Below, piece by piece: positions 54,065-62,227 of a stretch of DNA of 64,000 nucleotides (position 1 is the stretch's first letter; every line of letters starts with the position of its first letter). Origin of the DNA: Paracoccaceae bacterium (GTDB lineage Bacteria; Pseudomonadota; Alphaproteobacteria; Rhodobacterales; Rhodobacteraceae); NCBI GenBank assembly GCA_016744015.1, contig JADGFD010000016.1, forward strand, positions 1 to 64,000, given 5' to 3'. The translations under genes were made by a program, and so were the position numbers. The notes beneath the pieces were generated by a model. It searched no databases and was not told the origin of the DNA. It worked only from the letters and a program-made list of their open reading frames with translations.

Positions 54065-54092
54065 ATAACTATTAACCTAGGAGAGTAGTTAT
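54065..54092. promoter_or_regulatory. 28-bp palindrome, copy 2
   Basis: ATAACTA-N4-CCTAGG-N4-TAGTTAT, matching the copy at 47012 in every fixed position and spacing while the N4 blocks differ. It is 44 bp past the GFA stop and 150 bp before the VHL-domain gene. Confidence 0.65.
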
Positions 54093-54241
54093 CCTGAAAA
54101 TCTATATTGTGCATAAAAAGCAATTAGTTACGATGTGTATAGACTTATGATGTTCTCAATCCACAATGCTGGTGCCACTCAAATAAATTGATTTGCCCTC
54201 AATTGGTTTTCCCTCGATACTCTTACAAACGGAGACACCTG

Positions 54242-54574
54242 ATGATTAAACCGATACTCGCTCTACTTGTCCTTGCCAGCCCTACACTGGGGCAAACCAA
54301 TTCGGCCATTAACTGTTATCAAGGCGGGCTGGTGCCGATTGAATCTGAGCGACTTGCGACCATTCTATTTACCAATAATTCCGAGACCGAGGTCGATATC
54401 CTTTGGCTTAATTATGATGGCGAGGAAGTGTATTATAACTCCTTGAAACCCGGCGAAAGCTATGAGCAAGCCAGCTATTTCAGCCACCCTTGGGTGATCT
54501 ATCGCGCCGAAAGCAATGTGTGCAAAGGTATCGTTGTTCCCTTCACAGAACAGGTCGCGTTTAGCGTTAATTAA
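54242..54574 (+). CDS. Secreted VHL beta-domain-like protein
   Basis: A 110-residue protein with a signal peptide (MIKPILALLVLASPTLGQ). The mature part contains NNSETEVDILWLNYDGEE, YYNSLKPGESYEQASYFSHPW and VIYRAES, closely following the pattern of the von Hippel-Lindau beta domain (WLNFDGE ... L.PG ... GHLWLF). Two Cys (NCYQGG, SNVCKG) could pair in the periplasm. GGAG lies eight bases before the ATG. Bacterial versions are known but poorly studied. Confidence 0.75.
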   Translation: MIKPILALLVLASPTLGQTNSAINCYQGGLVPIESERLATILFTNNSETEVDILWLNYDGEEVYYNSLKPGESYEQASYFSHPWVIYRAESNVCKGIVVPFTEQVAFSVN

Positions 54575-54583
54575 GGAGTTCCC

Positions 54584-55390
54584 ATGAGCCGACATCAGAA
54601 GTTTTCAGACCTCCACCAAGCCGGATGCTTTGTGATGCCAAACCCGTGGGATATCGGCAGCGCCAAGCTTATGGCTGCCAAGGGTGCGGTCGCGCTGGCC
54701 ACCAGTTCGGCAGGCCATGCCTTTACCATCGGCAAGCCTGATATGGGCTATGTGACCCGCGACGAGGCTTTGCTTCATGCCGCCGAAATAGTAGCTGCTA
54801 CGCCGCTGCCGGTAAATGGTGACCTTGAAAACGGCTATGGCGACAGCCCCGAAGCCGTTGCCGAGACGATATATCTGGCGGGCGAGGTTGGCCTGTCTGG
54901 CGCTTCGATCGAAGATACAACCATGCGAAACGATGACCCGTCTTATGGGTTTGAGCTGGCAGTGGCGCGGGTGGCTGCGGGGACCAAAGCCGCGCGTGAT
55001 CTGGGCCGCCCCTTTATGTTTACCGCGCGCGCGGATGGCGTGATGATCGGGGCCTATGATATGGAGGAAGCCATTCGGCGGGCGCAGGCTTTTGTGGCTG
55101 CGGGGGCTGATGTGATTTATGTGCCCATTCCGCCCAGCATGGCGGATATGGCGCGGCTTTGTGCGGCCATAAACAAGCCGGTAAATGGCCTTGCCGCTGG
55201 CCCGTTTTTGCAGCACACAACAGCCGAATTTGCCGCTGCCGGGGTGCGCCGCATCAGCCTTGGTTCGGCCATCGCCCGCGCCACCCACCGCGTGATGGAT
55301 GATGCGCTTGCAGCCATGCTGGGAGATGGCCATTTCACCCCACTTCAGCATTCGATCAGCGGTGACAAGATCGACAAAATGCTGGGGTAG
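54584..55390 (+). CDS. Isocitrate lyase/PEP mutase family protein
   Basis: A 268-residue TIM-barrel protein of the ICL/PEPM superfamily: FVMPNPWDIGSAKLMA, PVNGDLENGYGDSPE (metal-binding acidic loop), GASIEDT and FTARADG. It lacks the longer catalytic Cys loop of isocitrate lyase, so a carboxyvinyl-carboxyphosphonate mutase or oxaloacetate decarboxylase-like role is more likely. Starts 9 bp after the VHL-like gene. Confidence 0.87.
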   Translation: MSRHQKFSDLHQAGCFVMPNPWDIGSAKLMAAKGAVALATSSAGHAFTIGKPDMGYVTRDEALLHAAEIVAATPLPVNGDLENGYGDSPEAVAETIYLAGEVGLSGASIEDTTMRNDDPSYGFELAVARVAAGTKAARDLGRPFMFTARADGVMIGAYDMEEAIRRAQAFVAAGADVIYVPIPPSMADMARLCAAINKPVNGLAAGPFLQHTTAEFAAAGVRRISLGSAIARATHRVMDDALAAMLGDGHFTPLQHSISGDKIDKMLG

Positions 55391-55404
55391 CAAAGGAGGA
55401 GCAC

Positions 55405-56049
55405 GTGCTTAAACTTGGCGTTTTACTTAGCTTGCTGGCCAAGCCTGCACTGGCCTGCAAGCTCGCGCTGATCCTCTTGATGGATGTATCCACCTCGATT
55501 GATGGCGGCGAATACGCTTATCAGCGCGATGGCCTCGCCGATGCCCTGCTTGATACCGAAATCATGAGCGTGCTTAGCCGTGACCGCGTGGCGCTGATGG
55601 TGGTGCAATGGTCGGGGGCGCGTGACCAAGTGGCCGCCATTCCCTGGCGGCGGATGCATAGCCAAGGCGATGTTGAGGTTTTTTCCAACTGGGTCCGCTC
55701 TATGCGGCGGGTATTTGTGAACTCAAAAACAGCGGTGGGCAGCGCGCTAGCCTTTTCGAGCACACAGTTTGAAGCCGTGGCAGATTGCGAGCGTAGGGTG
55801 ATAGATGTATCCGGCGACGGGGCCAGCAATTCGGGGGTGAATACTTCCAACCAAAGCCGCTTGGCCGCGCGGCAAGGCATAGAGATAAACGGTGTGGCGA
55901 TAGATATCGTCGGCAATGCGATCACCACCTATTACCGCCGCCACGTCGTCACGCCTGATGGCTTTGTGCTTACCTCTACCGGCTTTTCAGACTACCCCGC
56001 CACCATTCGCGCCAAGCTCCTGCGTGAGCTTGTGCGCCCCGGCTCCTAG
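55405..56049 (+). CDS. DUF1194 secreted vWA-like protein
   Basis: A 214-residue protein recognised as DUF1194: LILLMDVSTSIDGGEYAYQRDG holds the DxSxS MIDAS metal site of von Willebrand A folds, and RRVIDVSGDGASNSG is the family's second block. An N-terminal signal (MLKLGVLLSLLAKPALA) is present. The start is GTG with AAAGGAGGA upstream. The ligand is unknown. Confidence 0.87.
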   Translation: MLKLGVLLSLLAKPALACKLALILLMDVSTSIDGGEYAYQRDGLADALLDTEIMSVLSRDRVALMVVQWSGARDQVAAIPWRRMHSQGDVEVFSNWVRSMRRVFVNSKTAVGSALAFSSTQFEAVADCERRVIDVSGDGASNSGVNTSNQSRLAARQGIEINGVAIDIVGNAITTYYRRHVVTPDGFVLTSTGFSDYPATIRAKLLRELVRPGS

Positions 56050-57077
56050 GCGGTCGCGGTGGCCAGCAAGGGCGGTAGGTGGTAAAACTCAAGCGGTTGC
56101 ATCTCGCATGTGGTGGCCAATATTTGCCCGTCGGGGCTAAAGTCCAGACCCTTTGGCCCACCTTCTTGGTGGTAATAATGCCCCTTCAAATACACGGCTT
56201 CACTCATAACCCTAATCGAGCAAACTGGCATGTGCTCCCCCTCCCAGCGGCCATCGGCGCTGTGAAAAAGCCGCAAATAAGGCAGGCCCGCATCGGCCAC
56301 CATCAGGTAGTGGTCCTCTCCGAAAAATCGCAACCCGTGTGGAAAATCCATTCCTTTAAGCGTGCTGAAAGGCAAAGTTCGCCGATGGTTTTTCCCATCA
56401 TTGCGATAAATATTAACCTCGTGCTTAAAGTGGTTTGAAATAGCAAAGAGCTGCTTGCTGCCCGCCATGGCCACCCCGTCCGGCACGTCAAGCTCCCGCT
56501 CCAGCACTCTTTTATTGCGGATCACTTTGGGGGATTCGCGCCCCGAAATCTGGTGGTGGGTTACCCAGTTGCGGTAGTTATTACACACCAGCAGTTCATA
56601 CCCCTCAGGGGTGACCTTTGAAACCGCCAATGAGCCGGGGGAATGTAGCTTTTGCCAGGTGTCGGCCTTATCAAGCGTGACCAGTGGCGTGGCGGGCACC
56701 TGCCTGTTTTCAGCACTTGATGGTGGCACCGCAAACACCGTCACCGCCCCTTTGCGGTTGGCAATGGCCAAGGTCTCGTTATCCACAAAATCCAACCCGT
56801 GCGGATGGTCAAAAACCTCCGAATCCAGCTCCAGATAATTGTGCAGTGTGATCCGAGGGGGCACGGCGCTCGTGTCGATCTCGATATCAAAAACGGCAAT
56901 GGAGTGTTTGGCGTAGCCGGCGATTGCCAGCCGTTTACCATCGGGTGAAAACCGGATATCCTCGGTGCGCGCAAGCTGAGATACCTTTTCAAGCACAAAA
57001 TCCGGCCCCGACGGGCAAATGCGAAAGGGCTTTGCCTTGCAAATTTTCGGGAAACCGTCGGGCTGGGCATCGTTCAT
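56046..57077 (-). CDS. Beta-propeller-like protein
   Basis: A 343-residue soluble protein with repeated blade-like blocks (EDIRFSPDGKRLAIAGY, PHGLDFVDNETLAIANRKG, PDGVAMAGSKQLFAISNHF, PHGLRFFGEDHYLMVADAG, KGLDFSPDGQILATT). This is a WD40/NHL/lactonase-type propeller without an evident active site. The ATG at 57077 is chosen because upstream sequence is antisense to the nnrS promoter and not protein-like. Convergent with DUF1194 (4-bp overlap). Confidence 0.75.
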   Translation of the reverse strand: MNDAQPDGFPKICKAKPFRICPSGPDFVLEKVSQLARTEDIRFSPDGKRLAIAGYAKHSIAVFDIEIDTSAVPPRITLHNYLELDSEVFDHPHGLDFVDNETLAIANRKGAVTVFAVPPSSAENRQVPATPLVTLDKADTWQKLHSPGSLAVSKVTPEGYELLVCNNYRNWVTHHQISGRESPKVIRNKRVLERELDVPDGVAMAGSKQLFAISNHFKHEVNIYRNDGKNHRRTLPFSTLKGMDFPHGLRFFGEDHYLMVADAGLPYLRLFHSADGRWEGEHMPVCSIRVMSEAVYLKGHYYHQEGGPKGLDFSPDGQILATTCEMQPLEFYHLPPLLATATA

Positions 57078-57162
57078 ATTATAAACTCTCAAAATTGGCG
57101 CAGGCCCGCGCCGTGGGTTTCTTTTACTGCAATCACCCTCGTTAGCAATAGCACCTTCGTGC

Positions 57163-57176
57163 TTGATCCAGCGCAA
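57163..57176 (+). promoter_or_regulatory. FNR/NnrR-type box upstream of nnrS
   Basis: TTGAT-CCAG-CGCAA combines an FNR half-site (TTGAT) and an NnrR/Dnr half-site (CGCAA) at the correct 4-base spacing, 53 bp before the nnrS ATG. This agrees with control by low oxygen or nitric oxide. Confidence 0.6.
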
Positions 57177-57228
57177 GGACAGGCCTATCTGGCCCAAGTA
57201 AGCGGGTGCAAACCAATCAGGACTTGCA

Positions 57229-58413
57229 ATGAAAACCACATCCCAACAGCGCCGCGCCTATCAAGGCCCGATCATATTCAGCCTCGGATTCAGGCCGTTT
57301 TTCTTTGGGGCGGGGCTGTGGGCAGCCTTGGCCATGGGGGTTTGGGTGGTTTCCCTTGCGGCGGGGCTTGATGTGCCCAGCTATTTCAGCGGGGTTGATT
57401 GGCACCTGCACGAATTTGTTTTTGGCTATACCTCAGCGGTGATCGCGGGTTTTTTGCTGACAGCAGTGCCTAACTGGACAGGCCGGATGCCAGTGATGGG
57501 CTGGCCTGTGGCCGCGCTGGCGGGGTTGTGGCTGGCGGGGCGGGCGGCCATGCTTTTCTCGGCCTATCTGCCGCCGAGCCTTGCCATCGCCATTGATCTT
57601 TCTTTTGTCGCCGTGCTGGCACTGATCATCGCGCGCGAAATCGTGGCTGGCAAAAACTGGCGAAACCTTAAGGTGCTGATAATTTTGGCGTTAATCGGCG
57701 GGGCCAACGGGTTGTTTCACTATGAGGCGCTCACCTCGGCGGGTTTTGACGGCTACGGCATTCGGGCCGGCGTGGGGCTTATTATCATGCTGATTATGGT
57801 GGTCGGGGGCCGGATAATTCCGAGCTTTACCCGCAATTGGCTCATGCGCCAGCCCAAGGGCCGCTTGCCCGCCCCAATGGATGGTTTTGACAAAGCCACC
57901 ATGCTGGTCAGCGGTGTGGCGCTCCTGTTCTGGGTCGCCGTTCCAGAAAGTGTAGCCACTCGCCCGCTGGCCGCGCTGGCAGGCCTGCTGAACCTGATCC
58001 GCCTCGGGCGTTGGGTAGGCTGGCGCAGCCTGAGCGAGCCGCTGGTCACTATCCTGCACCTCGGTTTTTTCTTCATCCCGCTTGGCTTCCTCACTATCGC
58101 TTTGGGTGAACTGTTGCCCGGCTGGCACCGCGCCTCGCAAATCCCGCACGCCTTTACGGCAGGGGCCATTGGCCTTGTTACCCTCGCCATGCTCACCCGC
58201 ACCAGCCTTGGCCATTCGGGCAGGCCCCTAAAGGCCACGTGGGCCATTACCGCGATTTACGCCTCGGTGCTGCTGGCGGTGCTGCTGCGCTTGGTCGGAG
58301 AATTCCTCCCCGATGTTGAGCCTTTGCTCCACGCCGCTGCCACCTTCTGGATTTTGGGCTATGCGGGGTTTGTGGTTTATTACCTGCCGATCTTTTTTAA
58401 ACCAAGGGTCTGA
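57229..58413 (+). CDS. nnrS: NnrS family membrane protein
   Basis: A 394-residue protein with about twelve TM helices: FSLGFRPFFFGAGLWAA, WHLHEFVFGYTSAVIAGFLLTAVPNWTGR, VVGGRIIPSFTRNW and LGHSGRPLKA are NnrS hallmarks. NnrS binds haem/copper and protects against nitrosative stress. No denitrification gene is next to it. Confidence 0.93.
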   Translation: MKTTSQQRRAYQGPIIFSLGFRPFFFGAGLWAALAMGVWVVSLAAGLDVPSYFSGVDWHLHEFVFGYTSAVIAGFLLTAVPNWTGRMPVMGWPVAALAGLWLAGRAAMLFSAYLPPSLAIAIDLSFVAVLALIIAREIVAGKNWRNLKVLIILALIGGANGLFHYEALTSAGFDGYGIRAGVGLIIMLIMVVGGRIIPSFTRNWLMRQPKGRLPAPMDGFDKATMLVSGVALLFWVAVPESVATRPLAALAGLLNLIRLGRWVGWRSLSEPLVTILHLGFFFIPLGFLTIALGELLPGWHRASQIPHAFTAGAIGLVTLAMLTRTSLGHSGRPLKATWAITAIYASVLLAVLLRLVGEFLPDVEPLLHAAATFWILGYAGFVVYYLPIFFKPRV

Positions 58414-58609
58414 AGCGCCTCCGATCTTACCTCGGGCCGGGTAAATACCAGCCCAATGCCCCAAATGGCAGACCTGTTCGCAGCAAGCACGGCTGTTATG
58501 GGCGAAAAAGCTTGAAAAATTTGGTTTTCTATTAATAGTTGTAGTCACGCTCGCCGCATTTTTTGCGAGCTCAAACCATTTTATGATATTTTTTACAAAG
58601 GGAATCACA

Positions 58610-59107
58610 ATGGCAAAGCTAAAATATGCATTTGATAACAAAAGCCGACAACCGCTCACAGTTCGTGGGGCTGCAAAGAAAAAGAGCCACTGGATAGCGA
58701 TTAGAAACGATAAATCAGACCTCAGAAACCAAAGCCCGCTGGCCAAGGTTAAGGTCGCCAAAAAAATCCCCCTCAAGTTCGACACCTATATGGGCGATGC
58801 TACCTATGATCTAAACGCTGAATGGCATTCGGAGAAATACGAGCTCATCAACCCCGATACCGGCAAGCCTGATATTATTTGGGAGGTCGCCAAGATATAT
58901 ATTTTTATCACAAAACTGGTGCTGCCAACGGGTTATGATATTAAGGTTCTTTGCAAGCCCAACACGGTTGTGAACAATGCGCAAGGCGAAGTAAACAAAC
59001 CGGTGGCAACGTTTTATGTAGAAACCGACATTGGCCCGATGGTGGGTACATGGACCAAATACAAACACACCCCGCTTTGCAACATTGTCGGCCGTAAATT
59101 CAGGTAG
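58610..59107 (+). CDS. Hypothetical protein, basic and beta-rich
   Basis: A 165-residue protein without a signal peptide or TM helix. It is Lys-rich in the first third and has beta-like segments (IWEVAKIYIFITKLVLPTGYDI in part, ATFYVETDIGPMVGTW). The ATG at 58610 has AAAGGGA upstream. No family recognised; it is more AT-rich than nnrS and borders the tmRNA remnant. Confidence 0.65.
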   Translation: MAKLKYAFDNKSRQPLTVRGAAKKKSHWIAIRNDKSDLRNQSPLAKVKVAKKIPLKFDTYMGDATYDLNAEWHSEKYELINPDTGKPDIIWEVAKIYIFITKLVLPTGYDIKVLCKPNTVVNNAQGEVNKPVATFYVETDIGPMVGTWTKYKHTPLCNIVGRKFR

Positions 59108-59138
59108 GCCTTGCCATTGGCTGTGAATGCCCCCCTAT

Positions 59139-59240
59139 CTATAGCGCTCCTTCGGGGCTATGGTGATAAACGTGCATCAAATAGGCGGGGCGAAACAGGA
59201 TCGGCGGACGCCCAAAGATGTTAGATTATTGGCGCGTGCG
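59139..59240 (+). pseudogene. tmRNA remnant (internal deletion)
   Basis: Aligns with two separate parts of the tmRNA gene 1.1 kb downstream: the acceptor-piece segment with CTTCGGGG and CTATGGTGATAAACG, and the coding-piece start CGAAACAGGATCGGCGGACG with CAAAGATGTTAG. The block between them in the real gene (T-arm, CCA end, spacer and the first bases of the coding piece) is missing. It cannot make a charged tmRNA. Confidence 0.7.
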
Positions 59241-59347
59241 GCAACGGTTCAATTGCAACTGTGGTGTGCCCTAAATTGATAGACATCAAGGTGAAGCTTG
59301 TTGGTTTGCCGTTAACTGTGTTGAGGCAAACTTGAGAGGTGTTCGAA

Positions 59348-60202
59348 ATGCTGCATATTACACTCGTTATTATAGCAATCCTCATCTTGGGCGTGGTGGC
59401 TGTCGCAGCCATTTATCACGCCAGATACCGTGCCCAGCGCGGCGATACGGCTGAGATTTGGGCGCAAATTGAGGCCATGGCAGATCATAATCCTCTTGGG
59501 TTTGACCCTGAATCCGTTTCGGACCTTCCTGAAATCGCCCAACGGTATTTTAACCATGCAATTGCGCCCGGTACGCCATTGGCAAAGACGGTCGATCTGG
59601 ATATGTCCGGGATTTTTCATCTTGGGGACGCGGCTGCACATAAAACATTTACCATGGAAGCGCGGCAGATTCTGGCCCCCCCTTGGGCATGTGTCTGGGC
59701 GCCAACGTTTAAATCCGGTCTGATGACAATTACCGGAGCTGACAAATATGTGGACGGCCAAGGGTCAACCCGTTTCTGGATGCAGGGTCTGATTCCCTTG
59801 GTGCAGGTAGCGAACAATCAAGATGTCAACCATTCGGCTGCCATGCGCCCTATGATCGAGACCGCGTGGTCACCGGCAAGCCTGTTGCCTGAAAATGGCG
59901 CGGTTTGGGCGCAAACCGGGCCCGACACAGCGGAAATCCGGTTTGTGGATGACCCATATAATATGGCCGTTACAATTTCTTTGTCTGCCAATGGTGCGGT
60001 GCGATCAATGGTCGGGATGCGCTGGAGCGATGCAAACCCTGAAAAAACCTATCGTCTACAACCTTTTGGTGGCAGGGTGCTGGCCGAGAAAACTTTTGGC
60101 GGCTACACCATTCCCAGCCAGCTAGAGGTTGGCAATCATTTTGGAACCGACGACTTCTTTGCGTTCTTTATGGCCACTATCAATAATGCAGAATTTCGGT
60201 AA
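59348..60202 (+). CDS. DUF6544-like membrane-anchored protein
   Basis: A 284-residue protein with one N-terminal TM helix (LHITLVIIAILILGVVAVAA) and a soluble domain with DLPEIAQRYFNHAIAPG near the start and FGGYTIPSQLEVGNHFGTDDFFAFF near the end, features I associate with the uncharacterised DUF6544/DUF6920 family. GAGAGG precedes the ATG. It is flanked by the tmRNA remnant and the tmRNA gene. Confidence 0.72.
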   Translation: MLHITLVIIAILILGVVAVAAIYHARYRAQRGDTAEIWAQIEAMADHNPLGFDPESVSDLPEIAQRYFNHAIAPGTPLAKTVDLDMSGIFHLGDAAAHKTFTMEARQILAPPWACVWAPTFKSGLMTITGADKYVDGQGSTRFWMQGLIPLVQVANNQDVNHSAAMRPMIETAWSPASLLPENGAVWAQTGPDTAEIRFVDDPYNMAVTISLSANGAVRSMVGMRWSDANPEKTYRLQPFGGRVLAEKTFGGYTIPSQLEVGNHFGTDDFFAFFMATINNAEFR

Positions 60203-60245
60203 AACGAATTTGCGCAACCTTGATATGCCTGCTCATCGGCGCTAT

Positions 60246-60567
60246 ATATAAAGCGTCCCTTCGGGGACTATGGTGATAAACGCGCATGTAATAGACGGAT
60301 CGGACCCGGGGGCGGTACCCGGCGACTCCACCAAATATCCCTTCATTTGAGGGATCATGGGGTCGAAATAGGATCGACGGACGTTCAAAGATGTTAGCTT
60401 TTACTCGGCGGACTGCCACCGTATCGGCGTAAAATGTACAATTGCAAATGACAATCGTGCTCCGGTAGCTCTCGCAGCGTAAGCTGTGCGAAACACCGAA
60501 ACTTAACTCCATGCTATTAGCGTAGTATGGCGGGGTTCGGAGGTACCTGGCAACAGAAACCTCCACT
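60246..60567 (+). ncRNA. ssrA: Circularly permuted two-piece tmRNA
   Basis: The acceptor piece comes first, with a UUCG-capped stem (GTCCC/GGGAC) and ending GGCGACTCCACCA at 60333. A 25-bp spacer (with ATCCC/GGGAT hairpin) follows, then the coding piece from GGGGTCG at 60359; GGGGTCG pairs with CGACTCC to make the 7-bp acceptor stem. The tag frame at 60444-60482 reads ANDNRAPVALAA then TAA, a normal degradation tag. A final hairpin GGAGGT/ACCTCC closes at 60564. Permuted genes of this kind are typical of Alphaproteobacteria. Outer ends are estimates. Confidence 0.93.
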
Positions 60568-60584
60568 AATTTACGAGGGCCAAA

Positions 60585-61166
60585 TTGCTTCGATACCTTC
60601 TGACATGCCTTGCCTTTACCACCCCGGCCTTTGCACAGGAGGTTGACCTGAGCACGATCCCTGAAGGTTATGCTTTTACCTCCGAGGGCAATGGCACGCG
60701 GGTAGACTTGCGGTTTATCCGGCGGGAGGGTGACCGGTATTTGTTTGAGGAATCGGCGGTGTTTGCCGATGGTAGCACCGATGCGGTGTTGGTTTGGGTC
60801 AATGCCCAGAGCCAAACCATGGCTTGGGGGGAAACGGGGAAAGAAACGCTTTATGCCCCACATGATTGCGCACCCTCAATTGGCACCTGCTTTCATACTT
60901 GGTTCCATCCTGACGATACTTTTGAGATGAAGACGGTCACCTATGTGGAAAATGGTATATGGGTGTCGGAAGAGTTTTTCAAACGGGGTGAAGACTGGGT
61001 ATTTTGGGAGCGGGATTGCACGACCTATGACGAATTTGGGTTCTGGATAGATTTTGTCCGCATTGAAAATGATGGCGAAACTGATTTTGGCGTGCGGGAG
61101 CGCGATGGCGGCAATCAGCTAAACGAGCTGTGGGCCATCTGCCAGCCCCCATTGCTGACCTCCTGA
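60585..61166 (+). CDS. Secreted hypothetical protein
   Basis: A 193-residue protein with a signal peptide (MLRYLLTCLAFTTPAFAQ) and four Cys in the mature part (HDCAPSIGTCFH, RDCTTYDE, WAICQPP) that may form disulfides. It is rich in acidic and aromatic residues. The start is TTG with GAGGG six bases upstream. No family recognised. It begins 18 bp after the tmRNA. Confidence 0.7.
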   Translation: MLRYLLTCLAFTTPAFAQEVDLSTIPEGYAFTSEGNGTRVDLRFIRREGDRYLFEESAVFADGSTDAVLVWVNAQSQTMAWGETGKETLYAPHDCAPSIGTCFHTWFHPDDTFEMKTVTYVENGIWVSEEFFKRGEDWVFWERDCTTYDEFGFWIDFVRIENDGETDFGVRERDGGNQLNELWAICQPPLLTS

Positions 61167-61211
61167 AATCCACATTGCAATCCCTGCCTCAATGCGCCAA
61201 AAAGCCCCCGT

Positions 61212-61288
61212 GGTCCCGTGGCTCAACTGGATAGAGCAGCCCCCTCCTAAGGGGCAGGTTGCAGGTTCGAATCCCGCCGGGATCACCA
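61212..61288 (+). tRNA. tRNA-Arg (anticodon CCT)
   Basis: A full cloverleaf of 77 nt: acceptor stem GGTCCCG/CGGGATC, D-arm GGCTCAACTGGATAGAGC, anticodon stem GCCCC/GGGGC with loop CTCCTAA (anticodon CCT), T-arm GGTTCGAATCC and encoded CCA. Reads AGG codons. Confidence 0.97.
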
Positions 61289-61291
61289 CTT

Positions 61292-62227
61292 TTACCCCAA
61301 AAACCAGATCCAGCCGGCAATGGTGAAAACCGAGGCGCTGGTGGCCAGAAGTATGGCGCTGGCGGCCACGCCTTTGCCGCGGTTATATATTGTGGCAAAC
61401 AAAAAGGCATTGGCGCCGGGGGCCATGGCGGCGGTGAGCACTGCACTCTTCATCACCTGTGGCTCAAGCGGAAAAACCTTTGTGGCCAAAAGGTAGACCA
61501 TCAAAGGATGTGCGAAAAGTGAAAGTGTGCTGACCATGAAAGCCTGCGGCATTGAGGCTCCCAAAGAGTAGCGGATAAGCACGCCGCCAACGCCAAATAG
61601 CGCCACGGGCAGCGTGGTGCGGGCCAGCATTTCAACGGCTGAAAGGGCGGGGCCTGGTAAGGCGTAGCCGCTGAGGTTCACCAGAAACCCAAGTCCGATG
61701 CCGATCATCAACGGGTTTTTAAACATCATGGTTATGATTGTGCGGGCAGTTTTGTGAAAGGCCTGCTTATCGGCCCGCGAAAGCTCCATGGCGGTGATAC
61801 CAAGCAGGTAGCAAAAGGGTGCGTGGATGGACACAAGAGCCACGTTGGTGACCAGCGAATCCACGCCATACGCCCGCTCGGAAATCGGAAAACCAAGGAT
61901 AAGCGAGTTGGAAAACAGCGCGCCAAAGGCCACGGCCACGGCCTCACCGGGGCGGCGCTTGAAGAACCAACGGGCGAGTATAAGCGCTAGGAAAAAGCTG
62001 GCGGTGGCACCGATGTAAAACGATGCCATCAGCGGCCATTGGAAGGCGGTTGCGAGGTCAAGGTGGCTAACGCTGAGAAAAAGCAAGCTCGGGGCGGCGA
62101 ATTTCATCGCAAAGCTCATCATCCCGTCAATGGCAGCCTCAGAAAGCCAGCCAAGCTTTGCGGCTAGCGCCCCTGCGGCAATGAGCAGAAACACTGGTGC
62201 GATGATATCGAAAATCTGCGCAATCAT
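61292..62227 (-). CDS. AEC family transporter (auxin efflux carrier-like)
   Basis: A 311-residue protein with ten TM helices in two halves: FSNSLILGFPIS in the first half and TAAMAPGANAFLFATIY with the end helix in the second are typical of AEC carriers for organic acids. Substrate unknown. Its stop is 4 bp from the tRNA-Arg end on the opposite strand; overlaps the PhnP-like gene by 4 bp. Confidence 0.9.
   Translation of the reverse strand: MIAQIFDIIAPVFLLIAAGALAAKLGWLSEAAIDGMMSFAMKFAAPSLLFLSVSHLDLATAFQWPLMASFYIGATASFFLALILARWFFKRRPGEAVAVAFGALFSNSLILGFPISERAYGVDSLVTNVALVSIHAPFCYLLGITAMELSRADKQAFHKTARTIITMMFKNPLMIGIGLGFLVNLSGYALPGPALSAVEMLARTTLPVALFGVGGVLIRYSLGASMPQAFMVSTLSLFAHPLMVYLLATKVFPLEPQVMKSAVLTAAMAPGANAFLFATIYNRGKGVAASAILLATSASVFTIAGWIWFLG

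Noticed and set aside
54605-55393. Minus-strand open frame of 262 codons
   Set aside because: Antisense of the PEP mutase-like gene; no family features.
60180-60863. Long minus-strand open frame over the tmRNA
   Set aside because: It is antisense to the tmRNA and to the start of the secreted protein, with no protein-like features.
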